Positions 40,943 through 49,546 of a stretch of DNA of 64,000 bases are shown here, in pieces. The DNA is from Roseiarcus sp036489975 (GTDB taxonomy: Bacteria; Pseudomonadota; Alphaproteobacteria; Rhizobiales; Beijerinckiaceae), in assembly GCA_036489975.1 (NCBI GenBank), contig DASXES010000058.1, positions 3,393 through 67,392 of the forward strand, read 5' to 3'. The number at the start of each line of letters is the position of its first letter. Within the stretch, counting starts at the first letter, position 1. The translations under genes and the position numbers were made by a program. Under the pieces are notes generated by a model, which worked only from the letters and a program-made list of their open reading frames with translations, was not told where the DNA came from and made no database searches.

Positions 40943-42190
40943 TCAACCCCCTTCGGCGGCTGGTTCCGTTTCTTCCGCCCCTGAGGTTGAGTTTCCCGAC
41001 GGGCCAGACGCGGCGCTGTCGTCCAGCGACGACATCGCTTCGCTGGCGCGTAAGGAACCGTTGACCGCCCACATCGATTGCACCGCCCATTCCTGGTAGG
41101 GGTGGTCGCGAGCAACACTCTCGTTGAGTTCGATGCCGCCGAGGCCAGGAAGCGCGCTCACCCGGTAGCTGCCGCCGACAGGCATGGGGCAGTTCGTGAT
41201 GAGCTCGCGGCGCCAGGCGGCGTCGAATGCCGAAAAGGATTCCTGAAGGACGACATTGGTTGTCGCGGCATAGAGCTGAAGGATCGCGGCGGTCGCGATC
41301 GGGCCAAACGGACAATGGAACGACACCGGCAGGTAAGCCGTGTCGGCGAGCACCGAGATTTTCTTGGCTTCGAGCAGGCCCCCGACCTGGATGGGATCAG
41401 GCTGGATGATGTGCGGACGTCCCTGCGCGAGGAGCTGTGGAATCTGGTAGCGCGAGTAGCAGCGCTCCCCGACGGCGATTTGGAGTCCCGGCGGCCGGGC
41501 TACCTGGCCGAGCGCGATGAAGTTTTCCGGGTCGACCGGCTCCTCGAACCAGTCCGCGCCAGCTTCGGCGAGCTGATAAGCGAGCTGGCTCGCCGTGCCG
41601 ACGCTGAAGCGTCCGTGGCCGTCGACGAATACCTGAACGTCGGGGCCAACCGCCGCGCGCACGGCCGCGACATCCTCGATTCCGCGTCGAAGCTCGATGC
41701 GACCGGGATCGCGACCCAAACCCCAGAACGGATCAAATTTCAGACCGCGGTAGCCCGCGCTGACCACGGTTCGGGCGGCCGCGGCGATGTCACCCGCGCC
41801 GGTCTTCGGGTCATACCAGCCATTGGCGTAGGCCGGAATTTCCGAGTGCACGCGCCCGCCGAGCAAGTTGTAGACGGGCTGCCCCAGGGCTTTGCCGCAG
41901 ATGTCCCACAGAGCGAACTCAATCGCGGCTATCGCGCTATTAAGGACCGGCCCGCCACGCGCATACTCGTTGCGATACATCGCCTGAACGAGGCGTTCGA
42001 CCTCAAAAGGCGAAGCGCCGAGCACATAACGGGTGCTCATGTGCTCGATCGCGGAGGCGACGGTGCGCGCCTGCCACTGCATGGTGCCCTCGCCGAGACC
42101 GGATAGCCCTGTATCCGTGTACGCCCGGGTCAGAACGAGATTGTTCCATTCATGGCCCACCAGGAACACTTCAACGCGGGTCACTTTCAC
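40943..42190 (-). CDS. Mandelate racemase/muconate lactonizing enzyme family (sugar-acid dehydratase-like)
   Basis: A 415-residue enolase-superfamily enzyme. The GTG at 42190 is chosen for its GGAGG 7 bp upstream over the longer frame. The metal ligands are visible as VFVDGHGRFSV (Asp), WFEEPVDPEN (Glu) and AVGERCYSRY (Glu). IQPDPIQVGG and SFHCPFGPIA supply the Asp/His base region of the mandelate-racemase subgroup. Its N-terminal capping domain contains LVLTRAYTDTGLSGLGEGTM. Members of this subgroup dehydrate sugar acids. It is first in the MalEFG operon, so it likely starts catabolism of the imported compound. Confidence 0.87.
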   Translation of the reverse strand: MKVTRVEVFLVGHEWNNLVLTRAYTDTGLSGLGEGTMQWQARTVASAIEHMSTRYVLGASPFEVERLVQAMYRNEYARGGPVLNSAIAAIEFALWDICGKALGQPVYNLLGGRVHSEIPAYANGWYDPKTGAGDIAAAARTVVSAGYRGLKFDPFWGLGRDPGRIELRRGIEDVAAVRAAVGPDVQVFVDGHGRFSVGTASQLAYQLAEAGADWFEEPVDPENFIALGQVARPPGLQIAVGERCYSRYQIPQLLAQGRPHIIQPDPIQVGGLLEAKKISVLADTAYLPVSFHCPFGPIATAAILQLYAATTNVVLQESFSAFDAAWRRELITNCPMPVGGSYRVSALPGLGGIELNESVARDHPYQEWAVQSMWAVNGSLRASEAMSSLDDSAASGPSGNSTSGAEETEPAAEGG

Positions 42191-42318
42191 GCGGCTACCT
42201 CCGAGCGGCGCCTCCATGCTGGTGGGTAGAAATACATAATCTCTTAATCATAGTCTATAGAATTTTTCTCCCACTTGACAGAATATCCCGGTTGTAGCTT
42301 GCTGCTCGATGAAACCAG
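42191..42318. promoter_or_regulatory. Divergent promoter region between the enolase operon and the GntR regulator
   Basis: A 128-bp A/T-rich gap. It contains ATAGTCTAT (42250-42258, a 9-nt palindrome around a central T) and TTGACA at 42275-42280 facing the regulator, without a convincing -10. GntR-FCD regulators usually bind short palindromes in such shared regions, so this is the expected operator site. Confidence 0.5.
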
Positions 42319-43053
42319 ATGGCCAAGAACTCCAGTCTTTCTCACCGTGTCACGAACGACCTTCGGCGGGATATCGTCGCCGGCGCCATTGCGCCGGGCG
42401 CGTGGCTCAAGACCGAAGAGCTTGCGGCGCGCTATGAGGTGAGCGCCAATCCCGTCCGGGAGGCCCTGTGGCGGCTTCAAGGCGAGGGATTCGTGGTCGC
42501 CAATCCCAACCAGGGCGCGCGGGTGCGCACTGTCGACGACGACTTTATTCGCAACATCTTCGAGATTCGCGAGGCGATCGAGCCAATCTTCGTGCGCCGA
42601 TTCTGTCAGCGCGCGACGCCGGGGAATCTCGACGGTCTGCGCGACGCGGCTGCCGCCTTTGCCGACGTCGCCGCGCGCCAGCCAAGCCATTTCGAGGCGC
42701 TCGAAGCCGCCAACCGAGATTTTCACGCCATCATTCTTCAGGGTGAATTCAACATTCCGGCGATTGAGACGATGGAGCGTTACGCCGGCATCATCAACGC
42801 CACCCGCGCCAAACTGCCGATCACGCTGTCACGCCTGCGCCAACGAGCCGCCCAGCATCGGGAAATCGTTGATGCGATCGCCGCCGGCGACGCCAATAGG
42901 GCCGCGCGGGTCGCGATCGAGCATGTCAGAGGCGCAGGGGATGACCTGCTCAATCTTATGCGGCAGGCGCGAATGGTCAGAGTTCGCGACGCGAGACCAA
43001 CTGAGCTCTCGGCGCACGGAGCGGGCAGGGCGACGGCAGACTCTACTTCCTAA
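42319..43053 (+). CDS. GntR family transcriptional regulator (FCD domain)
   Basis: A 244-residue regulator with an N-terminal winged helix (LRRDIVAGAIAPGAWLKTEE, YEVSANPVREALWRLQGEG; residues about 15-60) and a C-terminal FCD ligand-binding domain (about 75-215; FEIREAIEP, AANRDFHAII and HREIVDAIAAGD with the metal-binding His pattern). It is transcribed away from the enolase/MalEFG operon and probably represses it until the substrate or a breakdown product binds. Confidence 0.92.
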   Translation: MAKNSSLSHRVTNDLRRDIVAGAIAPGAWLKTEELAARYEVSANPVREALWRLQGEGFVVANPNQGARVRTVDDDFIRNIFEIREAIEPIFVRRFCQRATPGNLDGLRDAAAAFADVAARQPSHFEALEAANRDFHAIILQGEFNIPAIETMERYAGIINATRAKLPITLSRLRQRAAQHREIVDAIAAGDANRAARVAIEHVRGAGDDLLNLMRQARMVRVRDARPTELSAHGAGRATADSTS

Positions 43054-43133
43054 CTCGCGAGCTTCACCCGGGCGCACGTCACAATTCCGAACTTGATCCT
43101 TTTGCCACCGACTTCAGAGAGGAATTCATACCC

Positions 43134-44117
43134 ATGGCCCTCAGCGTGCTCTACATCGGCGGCACGGGGCAGATTTCCTGGCCCTGCCTCGAGCTCTCCA
43201 TCGCCGCCGGTCACGATGTAACGATCCTGAACCGCAGCAAGACCTCCGTCCCATTGCCCAAAGGGGTCAAGACGCTGGTGGGCGACATGAACGACAGCGT
43301 CTATGGCCAGCTTGGCGATAGACGTTTCGATGTCGTCGCCCAGTTCCGCGTCTACACCCCCGACCAGATGAAGCGCGACATCGCGACCTTCACCGGCAAG
43401 ACCGGGCAGTATGTATTCATCTCGTCAGCCTCGGTCTATGAGAAGCCGGTCCGTCACTACATGATGACGGAGCGGACGAAGCTCGAGAACAGGTACTGGC
43501 AGTATAGCCGCGACAAGATCGCCTGCGAGGCGTTGCTGCGCGACCAGGACAAGCTCGCCTACACGATTGTGCGCCCGAGCCATACGGTGCGCACCCACAT
43601 GCCGATCCAGGTCGGCGATCCCGACGCCGCGATCCGCAGGATGATCGCGGGAAAACCGGTGATCCTCGCCGGCGACGGCTCGTCGCTGTGGACGCTCACC
43701 CGTTCCGCCGATGTCGCGACGCCGCTCGTGCGCCTGTTCGGAAATTCGGCGGCGCTCAATGACGACTTCCACATTACTACCGATCGCGGCTTCACCTGGA
43801 GGCAGATCCACGAGGCGATCGCCCGCGGCTTCGGTGTTGGAGCCATTCACGCGCCGGTTCCAACCGAGACGCTCGTTCGGTTCAACAAGGAGTGGGAAGG
43901 CCCGCTGCTCGGGGACAAGAGCTGGTCGGCTCTGTTCGACAACTCCAAGGTGAAGCGCGTCGCCGGTGCATTTGAAGCCTCGCAGGACATCGACGAGATT
44001 CTTCGCGACTCGGTCATCCACGCGAAAGAGCGGCTGAAGGCGCCAGCTCCGCCCGAATCCGACGAGGACCGGCTGATCGACAGAGTCATTACGGCGCAAA
44101 AGGGCCTTCATCCCTAA
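43134..44117 (+). CDS. NAD-dependent epimerase/dehydratase (extended SDR)
   Basis: A 327-residue Rossmann-fold enzyme with nucleotide-binding motif YIGGTGQIS at residues 7-15 and catalytic Tyr-Lys in QYSRDKIAC. GAGAGGAAT precedes the ATG at 43134. The extended SDR family includes sugar epimerases and dehydratases. It lies 80 bp after the regulator and could act on the same sugar as the neighbouring operon. The classical GxxGxxG is altered (GTGQIS). Confidence 0.82.
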   Translation: MALSVLYIGGTGQISWPCLELSIAAGHDVTILNRSKTSVPLPKGVKTLVGDMNDSVYGQLGDRRFDVVAQFRVYTPDQMKRDIATFTGKTGQYVFISSASVYEKPVRHYMMTERTKLENRYWQYSRDKIACEALLRDQDKLAYTIVRPSHTVRTHMPIQVGDPDAAIRRMIAGKPVILAGDGSSLWTLTRSADVATPLVRLFGNSAALNDDFHITTDRGFTWRQIHEAIARGFGVGAIHAPVPTETLVRFNKEWEGPLLGDKSWSALFDNSKVKRVAGAFEASQDIDEILRDSVIHAKERLKAPAPPESDEDRLIDRVITAQKGLHP

Positions 44118-44299
44118 GCCCGCAGCTCGACGACCGCCCGGCTGGCCGAACTGCCGCCGGCCGCCGGATCAAAGTCCTTCGACGGATGCCGGGTGTTGGT
44201 GGGATTGTAGAAGGGCACATTGTCTGGCCACCGCCAACACTGCTTTGCATTCGGCCGTGCCGCGAACGTGATTTCGCACGTCTGGTCTGACCAGCCAAT
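44114..44299 (-). other. Open frame without start, possible C-terminal remnant
   Basis: An unbroken minus-strand frame of 61 codons ends with WPDNVPFYNPTNTRHPSKDF and then a Ser/Ala-rich tail. It has no start codon with a ribosome-binding site and overlaps the end of the SDR gene by 4 bp. Its composition is protein-like (Trp, Tyr, Asn, Phe) rather than the Arg/Ala/Pro bias of GC-rich shadow frames, so it may be the 3' end of a lost gene. No family recognised. Confidence 0.25.
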
Positions 44300-44348
44300 T
44301 CAATCTAAGCTCAATGGCCCGCGCGAACGGCGAGAAGGATCCACAAGC

Positions 44349-44984
44349 ATGTCCGACATTGTCCTCTGGGGCTTCGACGGTTCCACCTATGTGCGCACGG
44401 TGAAGATGGTCCTCGCCGAAAAGGGCGTCACAGAGTACAAGCAAGTCCCGCTCAACGTGCTCAAGGGCGATCCGAAAACGCCGGAGCATCGCGAGCGTCA
44501 TCCCTTCGGCAAGGTCCCGGTCCTCGACCATGACGGCGCGCGCATTCTGGAGACAACCGCAATTGCGCGCTATCTCAACGGTGTGCTGCCCGGCAAGTCG
44601 CTGATCCCGTCAACGCCCAAGGATCGCGCTCGGATGGATATGGTCATCGGCCTCATCGACTCATACGGCTATGGCGCCCTGATCGGCGGCGTCGCCGCCT
44701 ATCATCTGTTTCCGGATTTCGTCGGCGGGAAGAACGACGCAATGCGAGAGAGTGGCCTTGAGAATGGCCGCAAAATGATCGAATTCGCGATGAAGACAAA
44801 GGGCGCTTCTCCCTTCATCGCAGGTGACTTGAGTCTCGCCGATCTCTATCTCGCGCCGATTGCTTTTTACGTTTCACTCACGCCGGACAAAGACGCGCTG
44901 TTCAAGGTTCCGGGCTTTGCGGACTGGTGGACGAAGATGCAAGCCTTGCCAAGCTACAAGGCCACACAACCGGATCTTGGCTAG
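44349..44984 (+). CDS. Glutathione S-transferase family protein
   Basis: A 211-residue cytosolic GST; the ATG at 44349 is used (GAGAAGGA upstream) rather than the longer frame. The N-terminal thioredoxin-like domain has VLWGFDGSTYVRTVKMVLAE and the glutathione-site HPFGKVPVLDHDG and ILETTAIARYL. The C-terminal all-alpha domain contains FIAGDLSLADLYLAPI. The substrate is unknown; it may detoxify or process an intermediate. Confidence 0.92.
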   Translation: MSDIVLWGFDGSTYVRTVKMVLAEKGVTEYKQVPLNVLKGDPKTPEHRERHPFGKVPVLDHDGARILETTAIARYLNGVLPGKSLIPSTPKDRARMDMVIGLIDSYGYGALIGGVAAYHLFPDFVGGKNDAMRESGLENGRKMIEFAMKTKGASPFIAGDLSLADLYLAPIAFYVSLTPDKDALFKVPGFADWWTKMQALPSYKATQPDLG

Positions 44985-45034
44985 CGACGCGTCGGCGGAC
45001 GCGATCAGGCGTCTTCGTCCCCGCGAAGGATTGC

Positions 45035-46462
45035 TTATCTTTCGGCCTGATCCGCGATCCGGCCGAGGCTCTCGTCGCGGCCGAGCACCGTGAGCACGTC
45101 GAAGATTCCGGGCGAGGTCGAACGGCCCGTCAGCGCCGCGCGCAGCGGCTGGGCGACGATTCCGAGCTTCGCGCCCTGCTCCTCGGAATAGGCGCGCACC
45201 ACCGCCTCCGTGCTGGCCGCCGTCCAGTCGCGAAGCGCATCAAAACGCGGCGCCAGGTTCTTGAGATGGAGGCGTCCGGAGCGGGCGAGAATCTCCTCCG
45301 CCTTCGCATCCATCGCGAGGGGCCGAGCGGCGAACAGGAACGCCGCGCCGTCGATGAGTTCGACCAGCGTCTTGGCGCGTTCCTTCAAGCCGGGAATCGC
45401 CGCCCGAAGCTGAGCGCGCTTGCGCTCGTCGAGTTTGGCCACGACCTCCGGGCCCCCGGGCAGATAGGGAAGGGCGCCGATCAGCGCGTTGAACAGGTCG
45501 TCGTCGTTCGACGCGCGCATATAATGGCCGTTGATGTTCTCGAGCTTGGCGTAATCAAAGCGCGAGGGCGAGCGGCCGATCGCCCCGAGATCGAAGGCGG
45601 CGATGAGTTCCTCGGTCGAGAAGAATTCCTTGTCGCCGTGGCTCCAGCCGAGCCGCGCGAGGTAGTTGCGCAACGCCGCCGGCAGGTAGCCCATCGCGCG
45701 ATAGGCGTCGACGCCGAGCGCGCCGTGACGCTTGGAGAGCTTTGCGCCGTCGGGCCCATGAATGAGCGGGATATGGGCCATGATGGGAACGTCCCAGCCG
45801 AGCGCCTGATAGATCTGAGTCTGCCGCGCGGCGTTGGTCAGGTGATCGTCGCCGCGAATGATGTGCGTCACCCCCATGTCGTGATCGTCGACGACGACCG
45901 CGAGCATGTAGGTCGGGTTGCCGTCCGAGCGCAGGAGCACAAGATCGTCGAGATCCTTGTTGGCGAATACGACCTTGCCCTGCACCTTGTCGTCGATGAT
46001 TGTCTCGCCCTCTTGTTGCGCGCGCAGCCGGATCACCGGCTTGACGCCCGCGGGCGCCTCCGCCGGATCGCGGTCGCGCCAGCGGCCGTCGTAGCGCATG
46101 GGCTTGCCCTCAAGGCGCGCCTTCTGGCGCATTTGCTCGAGCTCCTCCACGCTTGCGTAACAGCGATAGGCGCCGCCTGAACCAAGCAGCTGCTCGGCGA
46201 CCTCCCGATGGCGCTCGGCGCGCTGAAACTGGCTGATCGGCTCGCCCTCCCAGTCGAGCCCGAGCCATCTGAGGCCGTCGACAATCGCGTCGACCGCGGC
46301 CTCAGTCGAACGCTCGCGATCGGTGTCCTCGATGCGCAGCAGGAATTTTCCGTGCGTGTGCTTCGCATAGAGCCAGTTGAACAAAGCCGTGCGCGCGCCC
46401 CCGATGTGCAGGAAGCCGGTCGGCGAAGGCGCGAAGCGGGTGACGACCTCAGACATTTTCAT
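45035..46462 (-). CDS. gltX: Glutamyl-tRNA synthetase
   Basis: A 475-residue class I aminoacyl-tRNA synthetase that charges tRNA-Glu. The start is the ATG at 46462 (an ATG 6 bp further in is equally possible), giving MKMSEVVTRFAPSPTGFLHI. The HIGH motif is in FLHIGGART near residue 19, and the KMSKS motif is in AKLSKRHGALG near residue 250. The C-terminal anticodon-binding domain ends normally (VLTVLGRDESLGRI). Alphaproteobacteria often have two GltX copies, with one charging tRNA-Gln too; which this is cannot be told. Confidence 0.97.
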   Translation of the reverse strand: MKMSEVVTRFAPSPTGFLHIGGARTALFNWLYAKHTHGKFLLRIEDTDRERSTEAAVDAIVDGLRWLGLDWEGEPISQFQRAERHREVAEQLLGSGGAYRCYASVEELEQMRQKARLEGKPMRYDGRWRDRDPAEAPAGVKPVIRLRAQQEGETIIDDKVQGKVVFANKDLDDLVLLRSDGNPTYMLAVVVDDHDMGVTHIIRGDDHLTNAARQTQIYQALGWDVPIMAHIPLIHGPDGAKLSKRHGALGVDAYRAMGYLPAALRNYLARLGWSHGDKEFFSTEELIAAFDLGAIGRSPSRFDYAKLENINGHYMRASNDDDLFNALIGALPYLPGGPEVVAKLDERKRAQLRAAIPGLKERAKTLVELIDGAAFLFAARPLAMDAKAEEILARSGRLHLKNLAPRFDALRDWTAASTEAVVRAYSEEQGAKLGIVAQPLRAALTGRSTSPGIFDVLTVLGRDESLGRIADQAER

Positions 46463-46609
46463 GGGGCTCGAAAGGGGAATTACGATCGAGCGCGTCGCTC
46501 TAGCAGAATGAAGCGCCCCGGCAAAGGCGCGGGCCGCCCGTCCCGCCTGCGCGTTCCCACGCGGCGATCGCGGTGCTAACCTCGCGCCACGGACAACAGC
46601 GGCGGACTC

Positions 46610-47290
46610 ATGGACTTCGTCTTCATGTTGACGCGCAACGACGCGACGGTCGAGAACGCGCTCGAGCTCATCGAGATCGCGCGGCCGCTTGGGTTGAGGC
46701 ACATCGGCTTCAAGGACATGGGCGCCGACTCAAGCTTGCTGCACCGCCTCACCGCGGCCATTCGCGAAGCCGGCGCGAGCCCGTGGATGGAGATCGTGGC
46801 GACGACGCGTGAAAGCGAATTGCGCGGCGTGGAGCTTGGCCGCGACCTCGGCGTCGACATGCTGATGGGCGGCGTTCACGTCGAGGAGGCGCTCAAGCTG
46901 CTCGGCGGCTCGGCGACGCGCTATCTGCCGTTCGCCGGCGCGCCAAGTGGCCATCCGACGCGGCTCGGCGGCTCGGCCGCCGAAGTCGAGGCGCAATGCC
47001 GAAGTTTCGCGAGACAAGGCTGCGCGGGCGTCGACATTCTCGCCTATCGCGCGACCGAGGCGGAGCCGCTCGACCTCGTCGCCGCCTGCCGGCGCGGGTT
47101 TCTCAATGCTGGCGCGGTCGTGGTCGCGGGAAGCATCAATTCCGCGGAGCGCGTCGCCGCCGTTCGCGCCGCCGGCGCCGACGCCTTCACCATTGGCGCC
47201 GCGGCGATCGAGGGCTCCTACGCGCCCGGCTCCGGACCGTTGTCAGCGCAGCTCAAGGCGGTGCTCGCCGATTGCGGCGCGGCGGTGTGA
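46610..47290 (+). CDS. TIM-barrel protein of unknown function
   Basis: A 226-residue protein with the pattern of a (beta/alpha)8 barrel: MDFVFMLTRNDATVENALEL, HIGFKDMGAD, VDMLMGGVHVEEALKLLGGS, GAVVVAGSINSAERVAAVRA and DAFTIGAAAIEG. The last two look like a phosphate-binding pair in strands 7 and 8, as in HisA/TrpC-like barrels. I do not recognise a specific family. It lies between gltX and the PhyH gene and has no operon partner. Confidence 0.72.
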   Translation: MDFVFMLTRNDATVENALELIEIARPLGLRHIGFKDMGADSSLLHRLTAAIREAGASPWMEIVATTRESELRGVELGRDLGVDMLMGGVHVEEALKLLGGSATRYLPFAGAPSGHPTRLGGSAAEVEAQCRSFARQGCAGVDILAYRATEAEPLDLVAACRRGFLNAGAVVVAGSINSAERVAAVRAAGADAFTIGAAAIEGSYAPGSGPLSAQLKAVLADCGAAV

Positions 47291-47302
47291 GCGAGGCGGC
47301 GC

Positions 47303-48496
47303 TCACGTCAGCTTTCGCCAGGCCTGCGCCTCAACCTCGTCGACGAACACGTCCGGTTGCCAGTTCTCCTTGAGCGCCTGGCGCATCAGGTCCTGCTGGC
47401 TCTTCGGCGCCATGCCGCCTTTCGGCGGATCGCGATCGAGATTGGTTGGGAAGGAATAGCCCTCGGCGCACGCCGCGATCGCGTTGTCGGCATCGGCTGT
47501 GGTGATGGCGTTCCCGGCCAGGAGATCTCTAAGCGCCGGATAGAGTCTCAGGATCATCTTGAGCCGGTCGATGCTCTCCATGGCGCGGCCGAAGGCGGAC
47601 GACACCTGCAGGAGGTTGGCGATCCGCCGCACGTCCTTCGAGCGATTCGTTCCCGCTGCGTGGAACAGGGCGGGATTGAAAAACACCGCGTCGCCCTTCA
47701 TGAGCGGCAACTGGACATGATGCTTGTCGAAATAGTCGCGAAACTCAGGCCGCGCGGTCGCCATGTAGCCGGGTAGGTAGCTCTGCGAGAACGGCAGGTA
47801 GAGCGTCGGCCCCGTCGCGAGCGGCATATCGCAATGGGCGACCGCGCCTTGTAGCGTGAGCACAGGCGAGAGGCGGTGCACGTGGACGGGAAAGCGCTCG
47901 ATCGCCTGCGCCGACTGGAAGCCGAGATGATAGTCGCGATGCGCGACCTGCGCCGCGCCGCCCGGATTGACGACGTTGAGCTGCGACGTGATTTGATAAG
48001 CGGGCCCTAGCCACGCTTCGCTCACGAGCGCGATGACCGGGTTGCCATAATAGGCCGCGAAGACCTCGGGGTCGCGGAGGCACAGCTTCTCGAGCGCGTT
48101 CCACACCCGGTCATTGGCGCCGGGCTTGGCGAAATGATCGCCTCCGCCGACATTGTTCAGGCGCTCCTCTTCGATGATCGCCCAGTAGTGCGCGTTGGAC
48201 TTGTCGATCGTGGCCAGGTCGGCGAAGGCGCCGCGAATGACGATGATGCCGGGCCCCCCGGTCAGCGCCTCGACCCACTCCGCCATCAATTCCTTGCGGG
48301 TTTCGGGTGAAGCGCCGGCGCTGCGTGTCTCGAGGCCGTCGTAGACCGGCACGTTCGACGCCACGTCGGCGGCGAACGGATAGTCGGCGCGGTTGGCGGT
48401 CCGCTCCACGACCTCCTTGAACGCGTCGAGATCGCACGAGTCGGCCGTGAGCCAGACCCGGTTGGCTCTCAAGCGCTTGGCGTTGTCGTCCTTCAT
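47303..48496 (-). CDS. Phytanoyl-CoA dioxygenase (PhyH) family protein
   Basis: A 397-residue Fe(II)/2-oxoglutarate-dependent oxygenase-like protein; the ATG at 48496 has GGGGGACGAG upstream and is preferred over the longer frame. The facial triad is visible as AHRDYHLG (HxD) and a distal His in FNPALFHAAGTNRSKD, with Arg for the 2-oxoglutarate carboxylate. It runs convergent to the TIM-barrel gene. The substrate is unknown; it is longer than the simplest PhyH members. Confidence 0.8.
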   Translation of the reverse strand: MKDDNAKRLRANRVWLTADSCDLDAFKEVVERTANRADYPFAADVASNVPVYDGLETRSAGASPETRKELMAEWVEALTGGPGIIVIRGAFADLATIDKSNAHYWAIIEEERLNNVGGGDHFAKPGANDRVWNALEKLCLRDPEVFAAYYGNPVIALVSEAWLGPAYQITSQLNVVNPGGAAQVAHRDYHLGFQSAQAIERFPVHVHRLSPVLTLQGAVAHCDMPLATGPTLYLPFSQSYLPGYMATARPEFRDYFDKHHVQLPLMKGDAVFFNPALFHAAGTNRSKDVRRIANLLQVSSAFGRAMESIDRLKMILRLYPALRDLLAGNAITTADADNAIAACAEGYSFPTNLDRDPPKGGMAPKSQQDLMRQALKENWQPDVFVDEVEAQAWRKLT

Positions 48497-48804
48497 GGGC
48501 TCGTCCCCCGTGCAATCGTGCGCTGGGCCCAGTATAAGGGCGGAAGCCAGCAAGGCTATTGCGCCTATCCATCAATGGCCCATCAAGTCGCCGCCCGTGG
48601 CTCATCCGTTGCTCATCAAGAATCGCTCTCCGGGCGGGCTTGAGCGAGCCAGCGCCGACATGCGCGCGGCCTGACGCGTCGTGATGCAGGCGCATCGGGT
48701 GTTGCCGCAAAGGGCCCTCCGCCACCCTCGCAGGTCAGATCATCACGCCTTTCAATCTGCCGGGGGCATGGCGTGAGGGCGTCGCAGGAGCGAACGAGGG
48801 CCGC
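48497..48804. other. Intergenic region, no gene seen
   Basis: These 308 bp lie between the PhyH gene and the DHFR-like gene, both on the minus strand. I see short repeats of GGCTCATC/GCTCATCAAG type (48595-48620) but no start with ribosome-binding site and no domain. Confidence 0.4.
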
Positions 48805-49362
48805 TCAAGCCGCGCGTCGCCAGATCGTCATTTCCACGCCATGCGCAGGGTCGAGCGGGATCGTCTTCGTGAGGCTGAGGCCGCGCTGTTCAAGCACGCT
48901 GGCGGCCGGGACGCCCGTATCGCAGGCGGAGAAGACGGAGCGTCCGCCCGGGAGTTTGACCCCACGCGCGCGCGACAGATGAAATCCGTCAAAGCCGATC
49001 ATGAGGAAAAGATCGAACACCACCTGGCCGCCGCCCACGGCGACGCGGCCCCCCGCCGGCAGCACGCGCGCCGCGACTTCCTCCCAGGTCGTGCGCCTCG
49101 GGTCCCACCACCAGCCGTCCGGGCGCTGCTCGAGTCCAGGGGCCTCACGCGAAACGACGAGACGCGGGGTCCTGTGGAGGTTCGGTTCGAGTTCGTGGCT
49201 GCGGCGCGCGAACACGACGAGGCTCGCAAGCTCCTGCGCGCGCTGGTAGAGTTCCCAGTCCTTCGGGTTGCGCAGCGAGGCCGGCGTCAGGCCGTCGGCG
49301 CCGGCGATCTTGTCGTCGTCGGAGACGATGGCGTAGCCGGTGATGTCGTGCTTCCCTGCCAT
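48805..49362 (-). CDS. Dihydrofolate reductase-like (RibD C-terminal domain) protein
   Basis: A 185-residue protein with the DHFR/RibD-C fold: AIVSDDDKIAGADGLTPASL, LASLVVFARRSHE, RVAVGGGQVVFDLFLM and GFDGFHLSRARGVKLPGG. Members reduce small substrates with NADPH or have unknown roles. The GGGQVVFDLFL segment is the nucleotide/phosphate-binding loop. It is monocistronic; the true substrate is unknown. Confidence 0.78.
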   Translation of the reverse strand: MAGKHDITGYAIVSDDDKIAGADGLTPASLRNPKDWELYQRAQELASLVVFARRSHELEPNLHRTPRLVVSREAPGLEQRPDGWWWDPRRTTWEEVAARVLPAGGRVAVGGGQVVFDLFLMIGFDGFHLSRARGVKLPGGRSVFSACDTGVPAASVLEQRGLSLTKTIPLDPAHGVEMTIWRRAA

Positions 49363-49546
49363 GTCCGGAGATCCCGCTCGGGCCCAAGCGTAACGTCAGG
49401 CGATCCCCCGCGCCAGCGGCTTTATCCGAACGCCCCGCCTGCGCCAGCTTGAGCTGCGGGATCGTCTTGGTCGCCAGGCGTCGAGCTTCTCGTTATCGCC
49501 CCACGGGGCGTAGTCTGTACAGCGGGGAGAGCGGGCGGTTCGCTTT

